The notes beneath the pieces were generated by a model. That model saw only the letters and a program-made list of their open reading frames with translations. It searched no databases and was not told the DNA's origin. From Pochonia chlamydosporia 170 (taxonomy: Eukaryota > Ascomycota > Sordariomycetes > Hypocreales > Clavicipitaceae), in NCBI RefSeq assembly GCF_001653235.2, contig NC_035795.1, positions 1,488,001-1,552,000 of the forward strand: a stretch of 64,000 nt of DNA. The letters are read 5' to 3'. The translations under genes were made by a program, and so were the position numbers. Each line of letters starts with the position of its first letter. Position 1 is the first letter of the stretch. Of the stretch, positions 47,323-59,261 are shown piece after piece.

Positions 47323-47978
47323 TTGTGATGGGAAATGGGGAGGGTGATGTGTGCTTGCGGTGTTGGGGAATGGTGGGATATTAACCTGTCTTGTTAGCGT
47401 GGTGACTTGAGTGATTCTATTAGACGCAGAGGTTATCAATCGTCTTATAGAGATATTGACCTACTATTCAGTATAGGTCGCATGGCAGTCACGTCAGTTA
47501 GTAAATAGTCCAGCGTACATTGACAGCTTCACCAAAGCTATTCAAAGCGTCGTGACATGTAAACCCACCTCAACTTGACACAAATCTTTTCTCACATGAA
47601 AATTGCAATCTACTACTCACATTGTAAGCACACGAGGTCTCATTACAATATGCAGCCAAAGAACGTAGACTTGCACATGCACAAAATATCATATCTACAC
47701 CAAACACATCCAGCACCAAAACCTCGGAAAGAGATTCTCACTCGGAAAGTTCACATCATCAATCCGCATCCCATCAAATCCAATCATCACCCTCTCACCT
47801 CACCCGAGTGCTGACTGTGACCACCACATCCCAGCATGTCAGCAACCTCCCATCCATCTCACACCAAGCTACCTCGGCAAGAAGTGGGCCATCCTATCCA
47901 CCATTTAAACATAAACCATTCCCATTCATCATCCGTGTAAGAGCTCACCACAGCTCACACCAACAAGAAACCTCCAAA
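47323..47978. other. Tandem intergenic region
   Basis: 656 bases between the F-box gene and the next plus-strand gene. The last 400 bases are CA-rich, as in many fungal leaders. No other gene is seen. Confidence 0.6.
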
Positions 47979-49046
47979 ATGGCAAAAGCACTCGGTCCAA
48001 ACGACGCAACCGCCAGGACAGCCCAGCCCTTCCAAGCATGGGACATCATCCGTCCTTCTCTCCACGCCCCTGGCGGACCATGGGGATGGACTCACTACGG
48101 CATCTACATCCCGCATCTCCCCCAACCGTATCAGTACCTCAATGTAGTGATACTAGTAAACCTAGTTGACCTCTCCATCTTCAACCACGCCGAATTCGCA
48201 GACGGACCCAAGGCGGTTGTCCAAAATCCAGAACACCTCACCACTTTGATGACCAGCACGGCCGCCAAACACCACCACTTTGTGCGCGGCTACAATTCCA
48301 GTACAGAGTGCTCGTTCCCCGACTCAGGGACACCACTACGCTGGGGGGACGAATTCACCATGGAGTTTACGCCCTCACACAAGGCAACTATCACGGGATC
48401 CTTCAAACAATGGGCGTACAAGCTCGAGGTCGACATCACGCCCCAGGCAGTGTGGTTCATAGCCACCTCTTTCTACGAACACTTTAGCCTGCCCATATCC
48501 GGAACGGCCACTATATCAGGAGAAGTAATCCCCATATCAGGATGTATCGAATACGCACGCTGCAAGCCCGCTCCCGGTCTACCGTTGGGGATACACGCCA
48601 AGGTAGCCAGGTCGACGGACTACTTCATCTACCACGTCGTGGAGGTTGACGACAGACAAATTCTGTGGGGGGAGATGCGCAACGCGTTCGTGCCGCCCCG
48701 GAAGTTTGTGTACGTGCGGACAGTGCCGGATGGAAAGGTCATGGCGGCGTATACGACGGAGTTGAGTGTCGAGGTGACGGACGGAGGAGTGGTGACGGAT
48801 TCAATGGGCAGGAGGACGAGGATGCCGAGAGAGTTTAGGGCTAGCGTGGTGGTGGAGGGGACGGTGGTGCTTGAGATATTGGGGAGGGTGAGGACGGAGT
48901 TGAGGGATGGGGCGGGGAGGGGGTTCGTGGGCGGGTATGATGCTGTTGTGAGATATGAGGGGAGGGAGAGGGGGGGATGGGGGATGTTTGAGTGGGTGGA
49001 TTTGGAGTTGCAGGAGGGGAGGGAGAAGGGGAGGGCGAGTTTGTAG
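47979..49046 (+). CDS. Unrecognised 355-residue protein
   Basis: Intronless frame with ATG at 47979 (MAKALGPNDATARTAQPF). It is open further upstream to 47808 but has no ATG there, and the upstream part looks like CA-rich leader. The protein has no signal peptide and no clear membrane span. It is rich in short beta-like segments: GWTHYGIYIPHLPQPYQYLN, HHFVRGYNSSTECSFPDSG, GDEFTMEFTPSHKATITGSF, and a tail of alternating charged strands. A lipocalin-like or CrtC/AttH-like beta fold is conceivable from the aromatic-glycine pattern but is only a guess. Coding-strand composition flips from C-rich to extremely G-rich at about 48.6 kb. I cannot assign a function. Confidence 0.75.
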   Translation: MAKALGPNDATARTAQPFQAWDIIRPSLHAPGGPWGWTHYGIYIPHLPQPYQYLNVVILVNLVDLSIFNHAEFADGPKAVVQNPEHLTTLMTSTAAKHHHFVRGYNSSTECSFPDSGTPLRWGDEFTMEFTPSHKATITGSFKQWAYKLEVDITPQAVWFIATSFYEHFSLPISGTATISGEVIPISGCIEYARCKPAPGLPLGIHAKVARSTDYFIYHVVEVDDRQILWGEMRNAFVPPRKFVYVRTVPDGKVMAAYTTELSVEVTDGGVVTDSMGRRTRMPREFRASVVVEGTVVLEILGRVRTELRDGAGRGFVGGYDAVVRYEGRERGGWGMFEWVDLELQEGREKGRASL

Positions 49047-49563
49047 CCGGTGAGGTTGTAGATGTGGTTGGAGATGGAGATGGGGTGAGTGGTTGGTGTT
49101 GGTGATAAATAGTACCCTGAGTATACCGCTTATTATGGTGAATACTTTGATGTCAGCGTGCCTGTATATATGTTAGTTTGAAAAAGTAGGGCTTTTTAAG
49201 GAGAAGTGTTAAATCTCGATGAAGTTGACGTTGATGGTGACTTGGCGAACAGTTGGTGTTGATGAGTCTGTTGCACCCCCAATACGACAGAATCTCATCG
49301 TCAAGGCGAACAAAGACGCAGGATTTTATTAATTTCCCAACCAGCTCACATTTCAAAGTCCTGTAAACGGGTTGTAAGTCAATTCAGTAACATCCCAATG
49401 TTGCACGCAGACTCTCAAGATCCAAACCCAGAGACTCGCCAGCCACTCTCCGAAGCAATAAAATTAACAAAAAAGAACTGCCCGCCAATCAAATTTAAAC
49501 ATATTGCAACAAAAATCAACAAAAATACTCTTTCTCAATACACAAAAAAGTCAAAAAAAGAAT
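49047..49563. other. Intergenic region upstream of the tRNA 3' end
   Basis: 517 bases with AT-rich stretches. No protein gene was identified. Confidence 0.55.
49553..49559 (-). terminator. RNA polymerase III terminator of the tRNA-Leu gene
   Basis: Seven Ts on the minus strand begin 5 bases after the tRNA 3' end, with a second run of six at 49549-49544. A T tract directly downstream is the standard Pol III stop signal. Confidence 0.8.
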
Positions 49564-49658
49564 TACCAAGACTGGGGTTCGAACCCAGGAATCTCTCGAT
49601 AATGGTGGTTTAAGAAAGGTACTTAAAACCATCGCCTTAACCACTCGGCCATCTTGGT
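49564..49658 (-). tRNA. tRNA-Leu(UAA) with a short intron
   Basis: Read on the minus strand, the 7-bp acceptor ACCAAGA pairs with TCTTGGT, with discriminator base A as expected for leucine. The D arm is GGCCGAGTGGTTAAGGC. The anticodon stem ATGGT pairs perfectly with ACCAT once about 14 bases (TACCTTTCTTAAAC) after position 37 are removed as an intron. The loop reads TT-TAA-G, giving anticodon UAA. A class II variable arm (TATCGAGAGATTC, stem ATC/GAT) and T arm CTGGG-TTCGAAC-CCCAG follow. An AAG anticodon by a one-base-shifted fold would also be leucine. Mature length is about 81 bases before CCA. Confidence 0.92.
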
Positions 49659-52600
49659 ATCGTCAAATTTTCCCAATATTTGCGTTATAAAGACCTTCCA
49701 AAAATTGGACCTGCTTTGACGGCCTTTTGGGCCTGTTGACGTGGAGGGAAACTGAAATGCGAAACCCAATTGCACTGCTGATATACCCTCTTGGGTAATC
49801 AGGTGGTGTGGCCCTTTCTATTCCTAGTTCAGCTGGCATGTTGCGAGGACATCTAAGCGACAAGGTCTCGGTGGTGTTGTCCAGTGGGGCCCACTGAACA
49901 ACACCCTGTGTCAACTGCAAATCAGCCCGAACCCGGCAGACACCTGGGTGTAAGTGACAAAAAGATCAATTGATTGCAGTCAGGACTCAAGAGGACCATA
50001 GGCGACGCGCAGTCTCCCTAAACACCCACTGACTGGAGAGAATACTTTTCGCCTCAATGTTGATCCAGGTAAAGGGGCCACATCGAATCTAAACGCGAGC
50101 CACCGGCGCCGATCGGCGACTAACTGTCAGGTCCGTCCATATTGCCGAGTGCCCCAAAGTCGGGAAATCCTGGCCTAGGCCTCATCTTCCAGGACCAGGG
50201 GTCTTGCAGATGCAAGGGTAGATGCATCTTTCGATTTTACCCCGTGTACGGAGTATGGCCATCTCGGACCAGCGCCTCAATTAAAACGATGGGAAGGGGG
50301 ACGGAATAGTCGTTGCTTCCGATGGGCTGGTGTGCGCAAACAAAACACTCCAGATTCTGTTAATCCCTCCATGTCCCAGCGCGATATTAAATACAATCCT
50401 GGTTGGATGCATTCTTGCCATACGGAGGCGCAGAGTTCTGACCTCCATATCAGGACTTTTCGGCATCAGCCATCCCAAAGGACCTTTACGAATATTGCTC
50501 TTCTCTCATTTGGTTTGCAAATTATTTTCATCACGCGCCAAACCCTGATCTGCCATTGCTATACCTCTTTCGATGGTCCAGCCAGCCAGACAGGGTTTCC
50601 CATGAATGAGATGAGATTAGATGAGATGCGGGCCTGGTTTATTGCCCACTGCTCTTGAAAGCAGGCTAAAAAACTTTAATCTGCCCTGCTGCTCTCTTCA
50701 TTTGCCTTAGTTTGAGTAGGAAGCTTTCCCACTCAGTTTATTGCTGAGCTATCGTAATTTAGCTGTTAGCAACGAGTGCTCCATATGATGAAACGTTGGA
50801 AACAGCCAAGACAGCTTGATGAAAGACCCCTAGTTTGCGCATCGCAACTATTACCAGACCAGATGCACTTTCGTCTTAGCGTAATTGCATCGAAGCATCA
50901 TTTTTGCTTGTGTACAGCCCTTCGCCGCCATCCGTTGCAAAAACAATGTTTGGGTTGACTCTTGGGAGCTTGATAGTACGGCGTTCCTAGAGGCTAACCT
51001 ATCCAACGTCAATGGCTCTAATCTCGGCACAATTTGTAACTTACATGATCATCCAAGGTGCGCAAGACGGCATGAATGTGCTCGTGGCTGCTCTTCAAGG
51101 TCAGGGGTTCTACACAATTCCTTGGCTTGAGCGGCCGAAGAGGGTGGCGCCGGAGCTAAACTGACTCTACGGGGAACGGCGGGCAATGTACATCATGCCG
51201 TGACGCCAGGGGAAGCCATCTTGCAACCCTTTCTGCACAAACATTTGCTTTGTAAAACATTTTCTAAAGCCTATGATATGTGATGGCGGGTGCACGGCCA
51301 CTCCAAGGATGAGAGGTTTGAACCAATGGACAGTTCATTGGGGTATGGAAGTATGGACCTAACAAAGAAAACATGTTCTTCCTATGTCGTATGGTAAAGA
51401 TGCAGGTAAGGCAGATGCCAAAGTAAACCTGACGCTGCACGTCAAGAATCATGTGCCCAGAATTTGGACGTTCGCAGGTACCTCGAACTCAAATGTGACT
51501 TCCTATAGACCTTAAGCATTGAATCTGTTTCATCACCAAAAGTTCGACACTAACGCTGGTTAAGATAATAATAGCCCATGGACGTGGACCTACACAAAGT
51601 TCAAGTTTGAATCAATCAAGTGATGGGATTATTGCTTTCATATAGCAGCATGCCTGAACAGGATGTGCGTTCGGCCGCAGTGACTTCGCAACAGGTGTGT
51701 GCACCAAAGGCAATGACTCGGAAACGTTGAAGAGCAGATGATGATACTGGTGGTGTGTGAAAGGTCGATAAAACGCCGGCAGCGTGATTGCCAATCACAT
51801 GTATCGCGAATGTCAACCAGCTACTCTGCATTGATGAATCTCAGTTAGTACTCCTGATAACACGGCTTATGAAGAAGAATCAAAGCTTTTGTTATGGTGC
51901 GTGAGCAATCAGCCATGCTGTACCATATCAATCAGGAATATGACAGCTGTTTTTTATTCGAGCTTCAATCGTCGTTCTGTCTCGGAGGGTATTCGTGATC
52001 AAGATTCCGGACAGAAGAGTTATCAATGTATTCCGAAGCCAGCTGGTTGAAGAGACCATGTCCCAGAATAGTGTCGCCTCTCGGTTTGGGTCCAGACCTG
52101 TCAATGGGTCGCAATTTGCTATCCATACTTCACCAGGCATGCAATTTCCTGGTTGGTGGCTGCAGAGGCAAGATGATGGTGCCGGAGCCAAGTGGGTAGA
52201 CCAGCTTCATCGCGTCTTTCTCGCAATACAAAAAGCAAACACGATGCTGACCTAAAAAGCAACAGTTTCTCATGGAGGGGCAGGGAAAGCAAAAAAAAAA
52301 AACGAAGAAGACTCCAAAGACCCTCCATGTCCTGCTTTGTCTTGACTAGAGTATGCACTTCAAATACCTGCCGCGAGTCGCTCTGCAATTGGGGTTACAT
52401 GCGTGTCGTTAGTTCAGGGGTAGCAAGACTGGACGTGTGTTTTCTTGTCACATTGTCTAACATTTTGGCGTAAGGGCGTGAAGCCAAACAAATGAAAGCA
52501 TTCCAAAGGCTAGACACAGGCCAACTCTTGAGCAGTGGGATTTGAAGCGAACAATTGGGCCTCACAAGCCACGCTTGGCCCAATAAGTGTCGTAATAACC

Positions 52601-55406
52601 TTTGCAATCCGGTACAAACACCCAAACGTGCAAGGCTGCGATACCATTCTTGGTGAACAAGAAGAGCAAACCTTGGAGAGAATACAACTCATTTCGCGTG
52701 AGTTGTCGAGTCTCGTGATGGTATGAGAGAAAAGGATGATTACAGTGGTATTCATTTCACCCTCTTCGTACTTTTTTGTGGTGCCGATTATCAATCCTTC
52801 TTGACGGTTGTCTTTGTATTGGCGGGAGGAGCATGACGAGCCCAGGCAGCGATGGCCGGCAGAGTCCACTGTGCACAACATGCATCCATCACATTAGGCG
52901 GACAGTTCGTGCATCACAGCCGGTAGCGGTACGGTAATCTTGACAAAATGCATGGTGCCCTGTGCTCTTCGTTCCCGTATGTATGCACAAGGGCGGTGGG
53001 CGATCGGCAGACGCCTTCGGGACGTGATGGTTGGGTGTGTTTGAAGCTGGGTGAGACGCGGAGAGCCGCCATGTCTCTAATTTCATGTCTGCAATAGAGA
53101 GAACAATACCCAGCACAAGGCATCGCTGAATTTCGCCGCTCTCGGGAAACGTTTTCGTTATTCGTTTTGCCCTCTTGCAGCCTCATTGCCGGCGAGCTGT
53201 AACCCAACACCATCGTGCCAGATGTTAGCATTGATGCGTTGTACTGTGCAGCCAGCTAATATTACTCTCTCTTAGTCGTTTTTATGTACTGTACCTCGTG
53301 CCTGGTGCGGTCCGTCCGTCGATGCATGGAGTCTTGCGTGCTCAACGCCGCACTGCACAGGAGCGACGATTATGTGAGCTGTGCATCAGGGAACCAAGCA
53401 GCTTGACCTTGACCACCAATGCTCCAATTGACCCCATCTGTCAAGGCTTTGTGTGTGGCAGGGGCAGGTGTCCACGGGATCCTGTCATTTGAAATGAATG
53501 GAGCCACGAAGTGCGACGTGCAACAGTCGATGGAAGCACGAAGTAGTATTTTATAGAGTGCAGTACGCCGGGCAGCCCAGCATTAATCAAACAGAAATAC
53601 CTCATGATGTTATTCAATACATGAGGGGCGTACGGAACTTGGTATCGTTTCCCGAATTGGGGGAGTCTGGTGTCTGGTGTGTTGTAAAACCACCCCTGAC
53701 AGAGATGATTGTTGGCAAATGTTTGAAGAAGGCAAGCTTCTGGCATCATGTTCGTCACGGACCAAACGAAAGGTCATGGAGGAAGGCGTGGCCAGTGCCT
53801 GGTGCTGCCAGACGAGCTCTCGGTCAACTGGTAGTTCCAGTGCACGGCCAAGTTTGGTCAAACAGAGCCTGTTCTGGGTCGTGGTTGCCATTGCCGTGTC
53901 CCCGCAAGCACCTCGGTTCGCAGTCTGGGTGCTTTTCAGGCTCCCGGGCACGGAGTCTGGCAGTCTGGTGCCGGTATTTGGCACTCGACGCAGACAGCGC
54001 CCCGTGCAGTGCCCACCAGTAGCCCCACTATGCATGTGGTTTTGCACCCAATGGGTCTAGTACCCACCATTTGACCCAGCCAACAGCCCAGCCCAGCACA
54101 GCACCGGGGCACATCAAACCTGACTCCAATGTTGACCTGACCCCTGCACAGATCAGTTTGATTGATCCATGATTGATCCATGATCGCGCTTCGGGGCTAT
54201 CACTCGTGTCAACGTCACCTGTGGCACCCCCCAAAACCTCCCCTGCCTCGCCCAAACCAGACTTCGATGTTTAGTTGTGTGTCAAGAGTCAGATCTGGTC
54301 TGGTCTGGTGCAAAAAGTATCGACTTGCAGCCCTGGCCTGACCATTGAAAACCGGCTTGAGAGACCGATGGCCGCATGCCGGCTGCCCTTATGGCTGCAC
54401 TTTGGCCGAAAGATACCTAGGTACTTGACTGGATGGCAACAACCTTGGAAGATTGCACGACTTTGAGACGTCACGGCCGGGGGGTGGCACATTGCTGTCC
54501 ATGTCTACGAATTGCTCATACCTTGTGCTGCCGGCAGGGCAGGGCAACAAAGCACTGCATGTATGCACAAAATAAATGATGCAAAAAACTTGGTCGCCTC
54601 CCGGTTTGCTCTAGTCAGATCCCGTAGTGTCCATGGCATGATCCCGGAAATAACAACGTTCACTACTTTACATATACTTGTTAACTGAGAGGTGAAAGAA
54701 GGACCAGGCATGGATCAGACCCCAGCCGTTGACATCCACTGATGTTGTGGCTGTACTCCGTCCCAGGCCGGGCAGTAAACCTGCCAAGTCCCTGCCAGTG
54801 TTCAAACTTAGAACATTTGCCCACTAAACGGCCCACAAACGATCAATGATACCAGAAACCACCAACTGTCCAACTGTCAAGTCGAAGAGTTCTGGTGAGG
54901 GAGAGTGAAAAGTGGCTTTGACCAACCCCCCTGGCCGCGTGTGCCGTCAAGTCAAAGCCTGGTTCATTGTGGTGTTCCAGTCCCACCAGCACACCCCCTT
55001 CTAGCACCCTCCAACCCTCCAACCCTCACACCCCTCAAGATCATCCATTTCCAGCGCCATGTCCGGCCTAGAGCCCGCCAGGTCGAAAAAATAACCCAAA
55101 ACTTGACCCAATGAGTGGCTCGGCAGCATCCATTCATCATTCTCCGTATCAAAGGATACTTTAGGTTTCGCTTGGTTAATTACTAGTCGCCAGCCGGCCT
55201 GGCTGGATCGACCAACATCAATCGTCTCTCCTCCTCCGTCACCATCGACTTCGCCCATCGTCGACTTGGGCAGCAATTCTGCACACCAGGCTGCTTTGCC
55301 GGGCCTCCCTTTCGACTAGACCATCAAATTCTTCCTCTCTGTCGTGTCATCGCCTGAGCGACGACGGCGACGACGACAGAGAGGCGCTTTGTCGCCATTG
55401 CCCGCC
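49659..55406. other. 5.7 kb non-coding interval
   Basis: Runs from the tRNA 5' end to the SYLF gene start. Frames up to about 170 residues occur on both strands, overlap each other and show no motif. It contains a TACGGAGTA word at 50248, TACTCCGT at 54754, ATACCTAGGTACTTGAC at 54413, GTCTGG repeats near 54295 and a short direct repeat of GATTGATCCAT at about 54160-54182. The last 295 bases before the SYLF start have no ATG and are probably its leader. Confidence 0.55.
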
Positions 55407-58111
55407 ATGCAGCGCGTGTCAGCCTTTCTGCCCTCGTGGGACAAGCGAAATTCCAATTCCAACTCCAACTCCAACTCCAACTCTGTTGCTGCTTCCGCTG
55501 CCGCAGCTCAAAAACCAAGCGGATTATTCGGCTGGGCCGGCCGCAACAACAATTCCAATAATAATAACTCCTCGACAAGCAAGCAATTAGCCCGCATCAA
55601 TGTTGCTGCTGCCAATAATGGCCGGGTTCAGCGGGAGGCCTTCTGGCCCTCAACACTCGACATGGAATGCGTCAAGGCAGCACGCATTCTAAAGTCATTT
55701 TGCTGTACGCCCGATCCAGACAGTTTCTTTTTACGATTGATTTTGTTGTTTCGCATCTGAACAACCTACTCCCCGAGCGCAATGCGATTTGCTTTGTTCC
55801 AACCCGCTGACGTTTCATAATAGCCGATGGATACCTTGCTCCAGTAGATGGTGACAATCCAACACCAACTTCTGACGATCAAACTCCCGTCACAATCACT
55901 AAAAAGATACCCAAGCGTATAATACAAAATGCCGCTGGCATCGCAGTCTTCACATGTATGCGGAGCGGGCTCTGGATGACTGGATCCGGCGGCTCCGGCA
56001 TTCTTATTGCTAGAAAGTCGGACGGAACGTGGTCGCCGCCCTCTGGTATCATGCTCCATACCCCGACCCTCAGCTTCATAATCGGTGTCGACGTCTACGA
56101 CTGTGTTCTCGTTGTCACAAACCTTTCTGCTCTGGAGTCAATCACCCGACCCCGAGTAACCCTCGGGGAGGATATCGCTATGAACAATGGGCCATCCGTT
56201 CCCGTGGATGCCGACGATGTCAAACTCACCTGGAAGGATCTCGACAATACCGTTTTAGCCTATATGAAGGCCCGGGGTCAATACCAAGCTGTCAATCTGC
56301 AGGGCTGCATTCTTACCGAACGAGCCAACGAAAACGAACGCTTCTACGGCGTCGATGTAACGCAAATGGATATTCTGGCCGGCAATGTGGCGCGACATGT
56401 TGAGGAGACTAGACCGCTATTCGAAGTTATCAAGATGGCTGAAGGTCGAACAGACTACGACAAACTCATCATTGAGCAGACCGCCATCGAGTGCGCCCCC
56501 AGCGACGCTGTCATTGCTACACCAAAGTCTACCCCGGCCTCTCCGCGTCCTGCTTTTGGAATCCCCAAACCTGATGATCCTGACCCATTTGGTGTCCTTG
56601 CGTTGGAAATGGCCGGCCTCGAGATTCGGGAAGCCGGCTCTCGATTGCGACCAGCAAGTAGCCAATTTGAAATCAATTCCAACCCTCGGAGCCCGACGCT
56701 CTCCAAGTTTGGACGCCAAAGTGTGGATACTTTTGTTAGCAAAAGCAACCGAGCCAGTGTGATGTCTTCGCGCACTGTAAAAAGTCAGATGACGGATGCA
56801 GGGACACAAACTGGTGGTGGTACAGCAGAAACAACACCTAGTCCAGGCCAGAGTGAGGATGGCCACGAAAGGACCTCCATTGACCGCATACCGGAGGCGA
56901 AAGAGGACGAAGAAGTCGACTACACCACCGTTGATTTCTCGCCTCTGAGACATCTCAGCCAGCAGCACTCCATTGATTTGGTCCTTCCCGAGGAAGAGCC
57001 TGCCATTCCTCCCAGGAACAAACTTCGGGCTTCTATGCAATCATCCCGCCAAAGCACAGAAGTCGACGTGTCAACTAAAGCTCCAGCCAAGGAGGAGGAG
57101 GAGGAAGACGAGGCCGAATATGACACCAACGATGCTGACGATGAGGATGACTTGGATGACTCTGACGAAGAGCCAGTTGTGTTCGAGGTGGCCCAGGTCC
57201 AACCTACTCGGACGACGGCAGTCGCCTCACGAATGATTCAGGCAAAAGGCAACGTGGTTAATATTCCCAAGCGACTCCCGCCCCCACTCCCTACAAGGAG
57301 CCCAGCGAGAAACTCGAGATCCATGCGAAGCGATCTGGGTGCTGAGGCGTCCGCGGTCTTGAGCCCCCTGCGCCAGGCGTTTAGCGAAGCGGACCTACGC
57401 GCTGATGAAGACGGTCCACAGGATGGTCATGTCCAACGAAATTCGGAAAGAATTGAGACAAGCAAGTCTGCTGATCTTAGTCAAATTCAAAGCAAGAGTG
57501 TGGACAATGTCGACTTGAAGGTGAACACGGAGGTAGCTGGGCAATCCGCAGAAGAAGCTCAAGTAGATGAAGGCGTTCAAGTGACACCTTCCATCGATGC
57601 GGTCATTATGCCAGGTGCTCTGCCACTGGATGACTCGATGGAGAGCCTTGCAAAGAGCGGCGAGGTGGAAGCGGAAACAGGGTCGAGGGAATCCGAACAA
57701 GTCCAGGCCATCTACCCAGAAGACATTCCGCTGCCTGATGATACAGACGTTGAGGACTTAACCTCCAAGCCTGACGCACCAGAATCGGACTTTGCTTCGG
57801 CTGAGGAGCGAGTGACGGAGGATGATGAGTCCATCAAAACTCCTGTTGACAACTCAGACTCTACTACGAGCAAGAAGCACACCTCTTCCATCTACACTGG
57901 TATGACAGAAGACCGTTGGAGTCTCGACCGTTCATCCTTGACCACTCCTACCTCCGAACGCCCATTGTCAGTGGCCGAGTATTCAACCGAAGAAGACACT
58001 CCAAAGAAGGCTGCCCGAGAGGCGGGGTTGGAAGCGGAAGCGCATGAGAAGAAGCAGGCGACCAGCAATCCGCTCGAGCGGCCATCTCAAACGACGATTA
58101 CATCCGCTTAG
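55407..58111 (+). CDS. SYLF (Ysc84/SH3YL1-type) domain protein with long acidic tail
   Basis: Lipid- and actin-associated protein class that acts at endocytic sites in yeast; here by homology only. Exons 55407-55704 and 55824-58111 give 861 residues. The N-terminus has an (NS)6 repeat at about residues 15-26 and an N/S-rich stretch. The SYLF domain runs from about residue 80 to 270: MECVKAARILKSFCSDGYLA, IIQNAAGIAVFTCMRSGLW, GSGGSGILIARKSDGTWSPP, SGIMLHTPTLSFIIGVDVYD. The remaining ~590 residues are low in complexity and acidic, with a run of E and D near the middle (KEEEEEDEAEYDTNDADDED), a proline motif RLPPPLPTR that could bind SH3 domains, and no visible C-terminal SH3 domain. The start is the only ATG in a 295-base ATG-free leader. 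Confidence 0.9.
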
Positions 58112-59261
58112 AACCGAAGAGCGAGATAGAGAAGACAATGAAGTTATGACGCATCACTATTCCGATATTTCGCCGGAAGTTATGGTTGAGAAGACATGAG
58201 ATTTTTAATTCACGATATCTATCGGTAATGTTTGGCGAGCTGTTTGGCGAGACCTGTTCAAAAGTAAATGAGGTCCTCTTCATATTGATACATATTTTCT
58301 TTTGTTGGGAGTAAAGTGTAAATTATTTACGGGTATGGGCTTGACTAATCATACCTAAGTCCCGCTCCGCTATTGCAGCTTGGGACAAGGCGTTTGGATC
58401 ACTTCTGCTAGGCGTCAGACTGCACACAGGGCACCTAATGGGTTTTGGGTTGCGCTTCGTGGCACCTTTTGAGGGGTTTTAAGCATTCGGGTATTCATGT
58501 GCTATTGGGGATTTGGGAGTGAAATGAATGAGCGACATGTCAGGTCACTTGAGGGGAAGTGAATGGAGTTTGGTATGGGGAGTTTAGCCAAGTGTTTTAA
58601 ACTGAGATTTACAGTGGCATTTCCCTAATAATGAATGGCGGTATTTGAGGAACTGCTTGTGACAGCCTGACTTGCTGGCTGACTTTTACAATGTGCCATG
58701 TACCACTTGATGACTTTTTGTCCTTACGTGAGGTATTCGTCCTCATTGTTGACACCATCCTCCCCAGCATGCCCAACTCATTCCAAACGAACCAAGATAT
58801 ATTTCTATATTTATCACTTCCAAGCCCGCAATCGCAATCACCTGCCCGTGTTATTGCATTGTCGCTGGCCGGAATAATTCACACCGTCTTACCCTGCAAG
58901 ACGATCCACCAACAAGGGCTGACGCTTATACGCAGTCTGTTAAGCTTATTTTCACCGCATTCACCGGACCGCCTCGAAATCTATACGATTGGGCGACCGG
59001 CCATGTTATTTTTGCAAAGGCGTTCTGGACTGCCCCCGATGAGCGGTTAATTAACACAGTCCGCCTTCGTATTGCGTATTCTAGCAAAAAGACTTGGCAT
59101 TGCAATGTAACGTGCAGATAAGTTGGCTCATATGACAACTCAAGGGACTTTTGGAATACTGAAACTAGGATCAGAAATACTATAAAAGACAAACGATCTT
59201 ATCCTGCAGTTTGATATCAGACTCAACTCACACACTTTACAAAACACAATCTTAACACATC
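58112..59261. other. Intergenic region with promoter of the small secreted protein
   Basis: 1,150 bases. A 119-codon ATG frame (58691-59050) shows no family features and is not called. The right end carries a TATA box before the secreted-protein gene. Confidence 0.55.
59181..59187 (+). promoter_or_regulatory. TATA box of the small secreted protein gene
   Basis: TATAAAA lies 81 bases before the ATG at 59262, followed by a CA-rich leader without ATG, a typical arrangement for strongly inducible fungal genes. Confidence 0.65.

Noticed and set aside
47808..47978. N-terminal extension of the unrecognised protein
   Set aside because: It opens with GTG and reads as CA-rich leader; the ATG at 47979 is the first usable start.
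58691..59050. 119-codon ATG frame upstream of the secreted protein
   Set aside because: No domain, no signal peptide and no splice or codon evidence; it lies where the promoter is expected.
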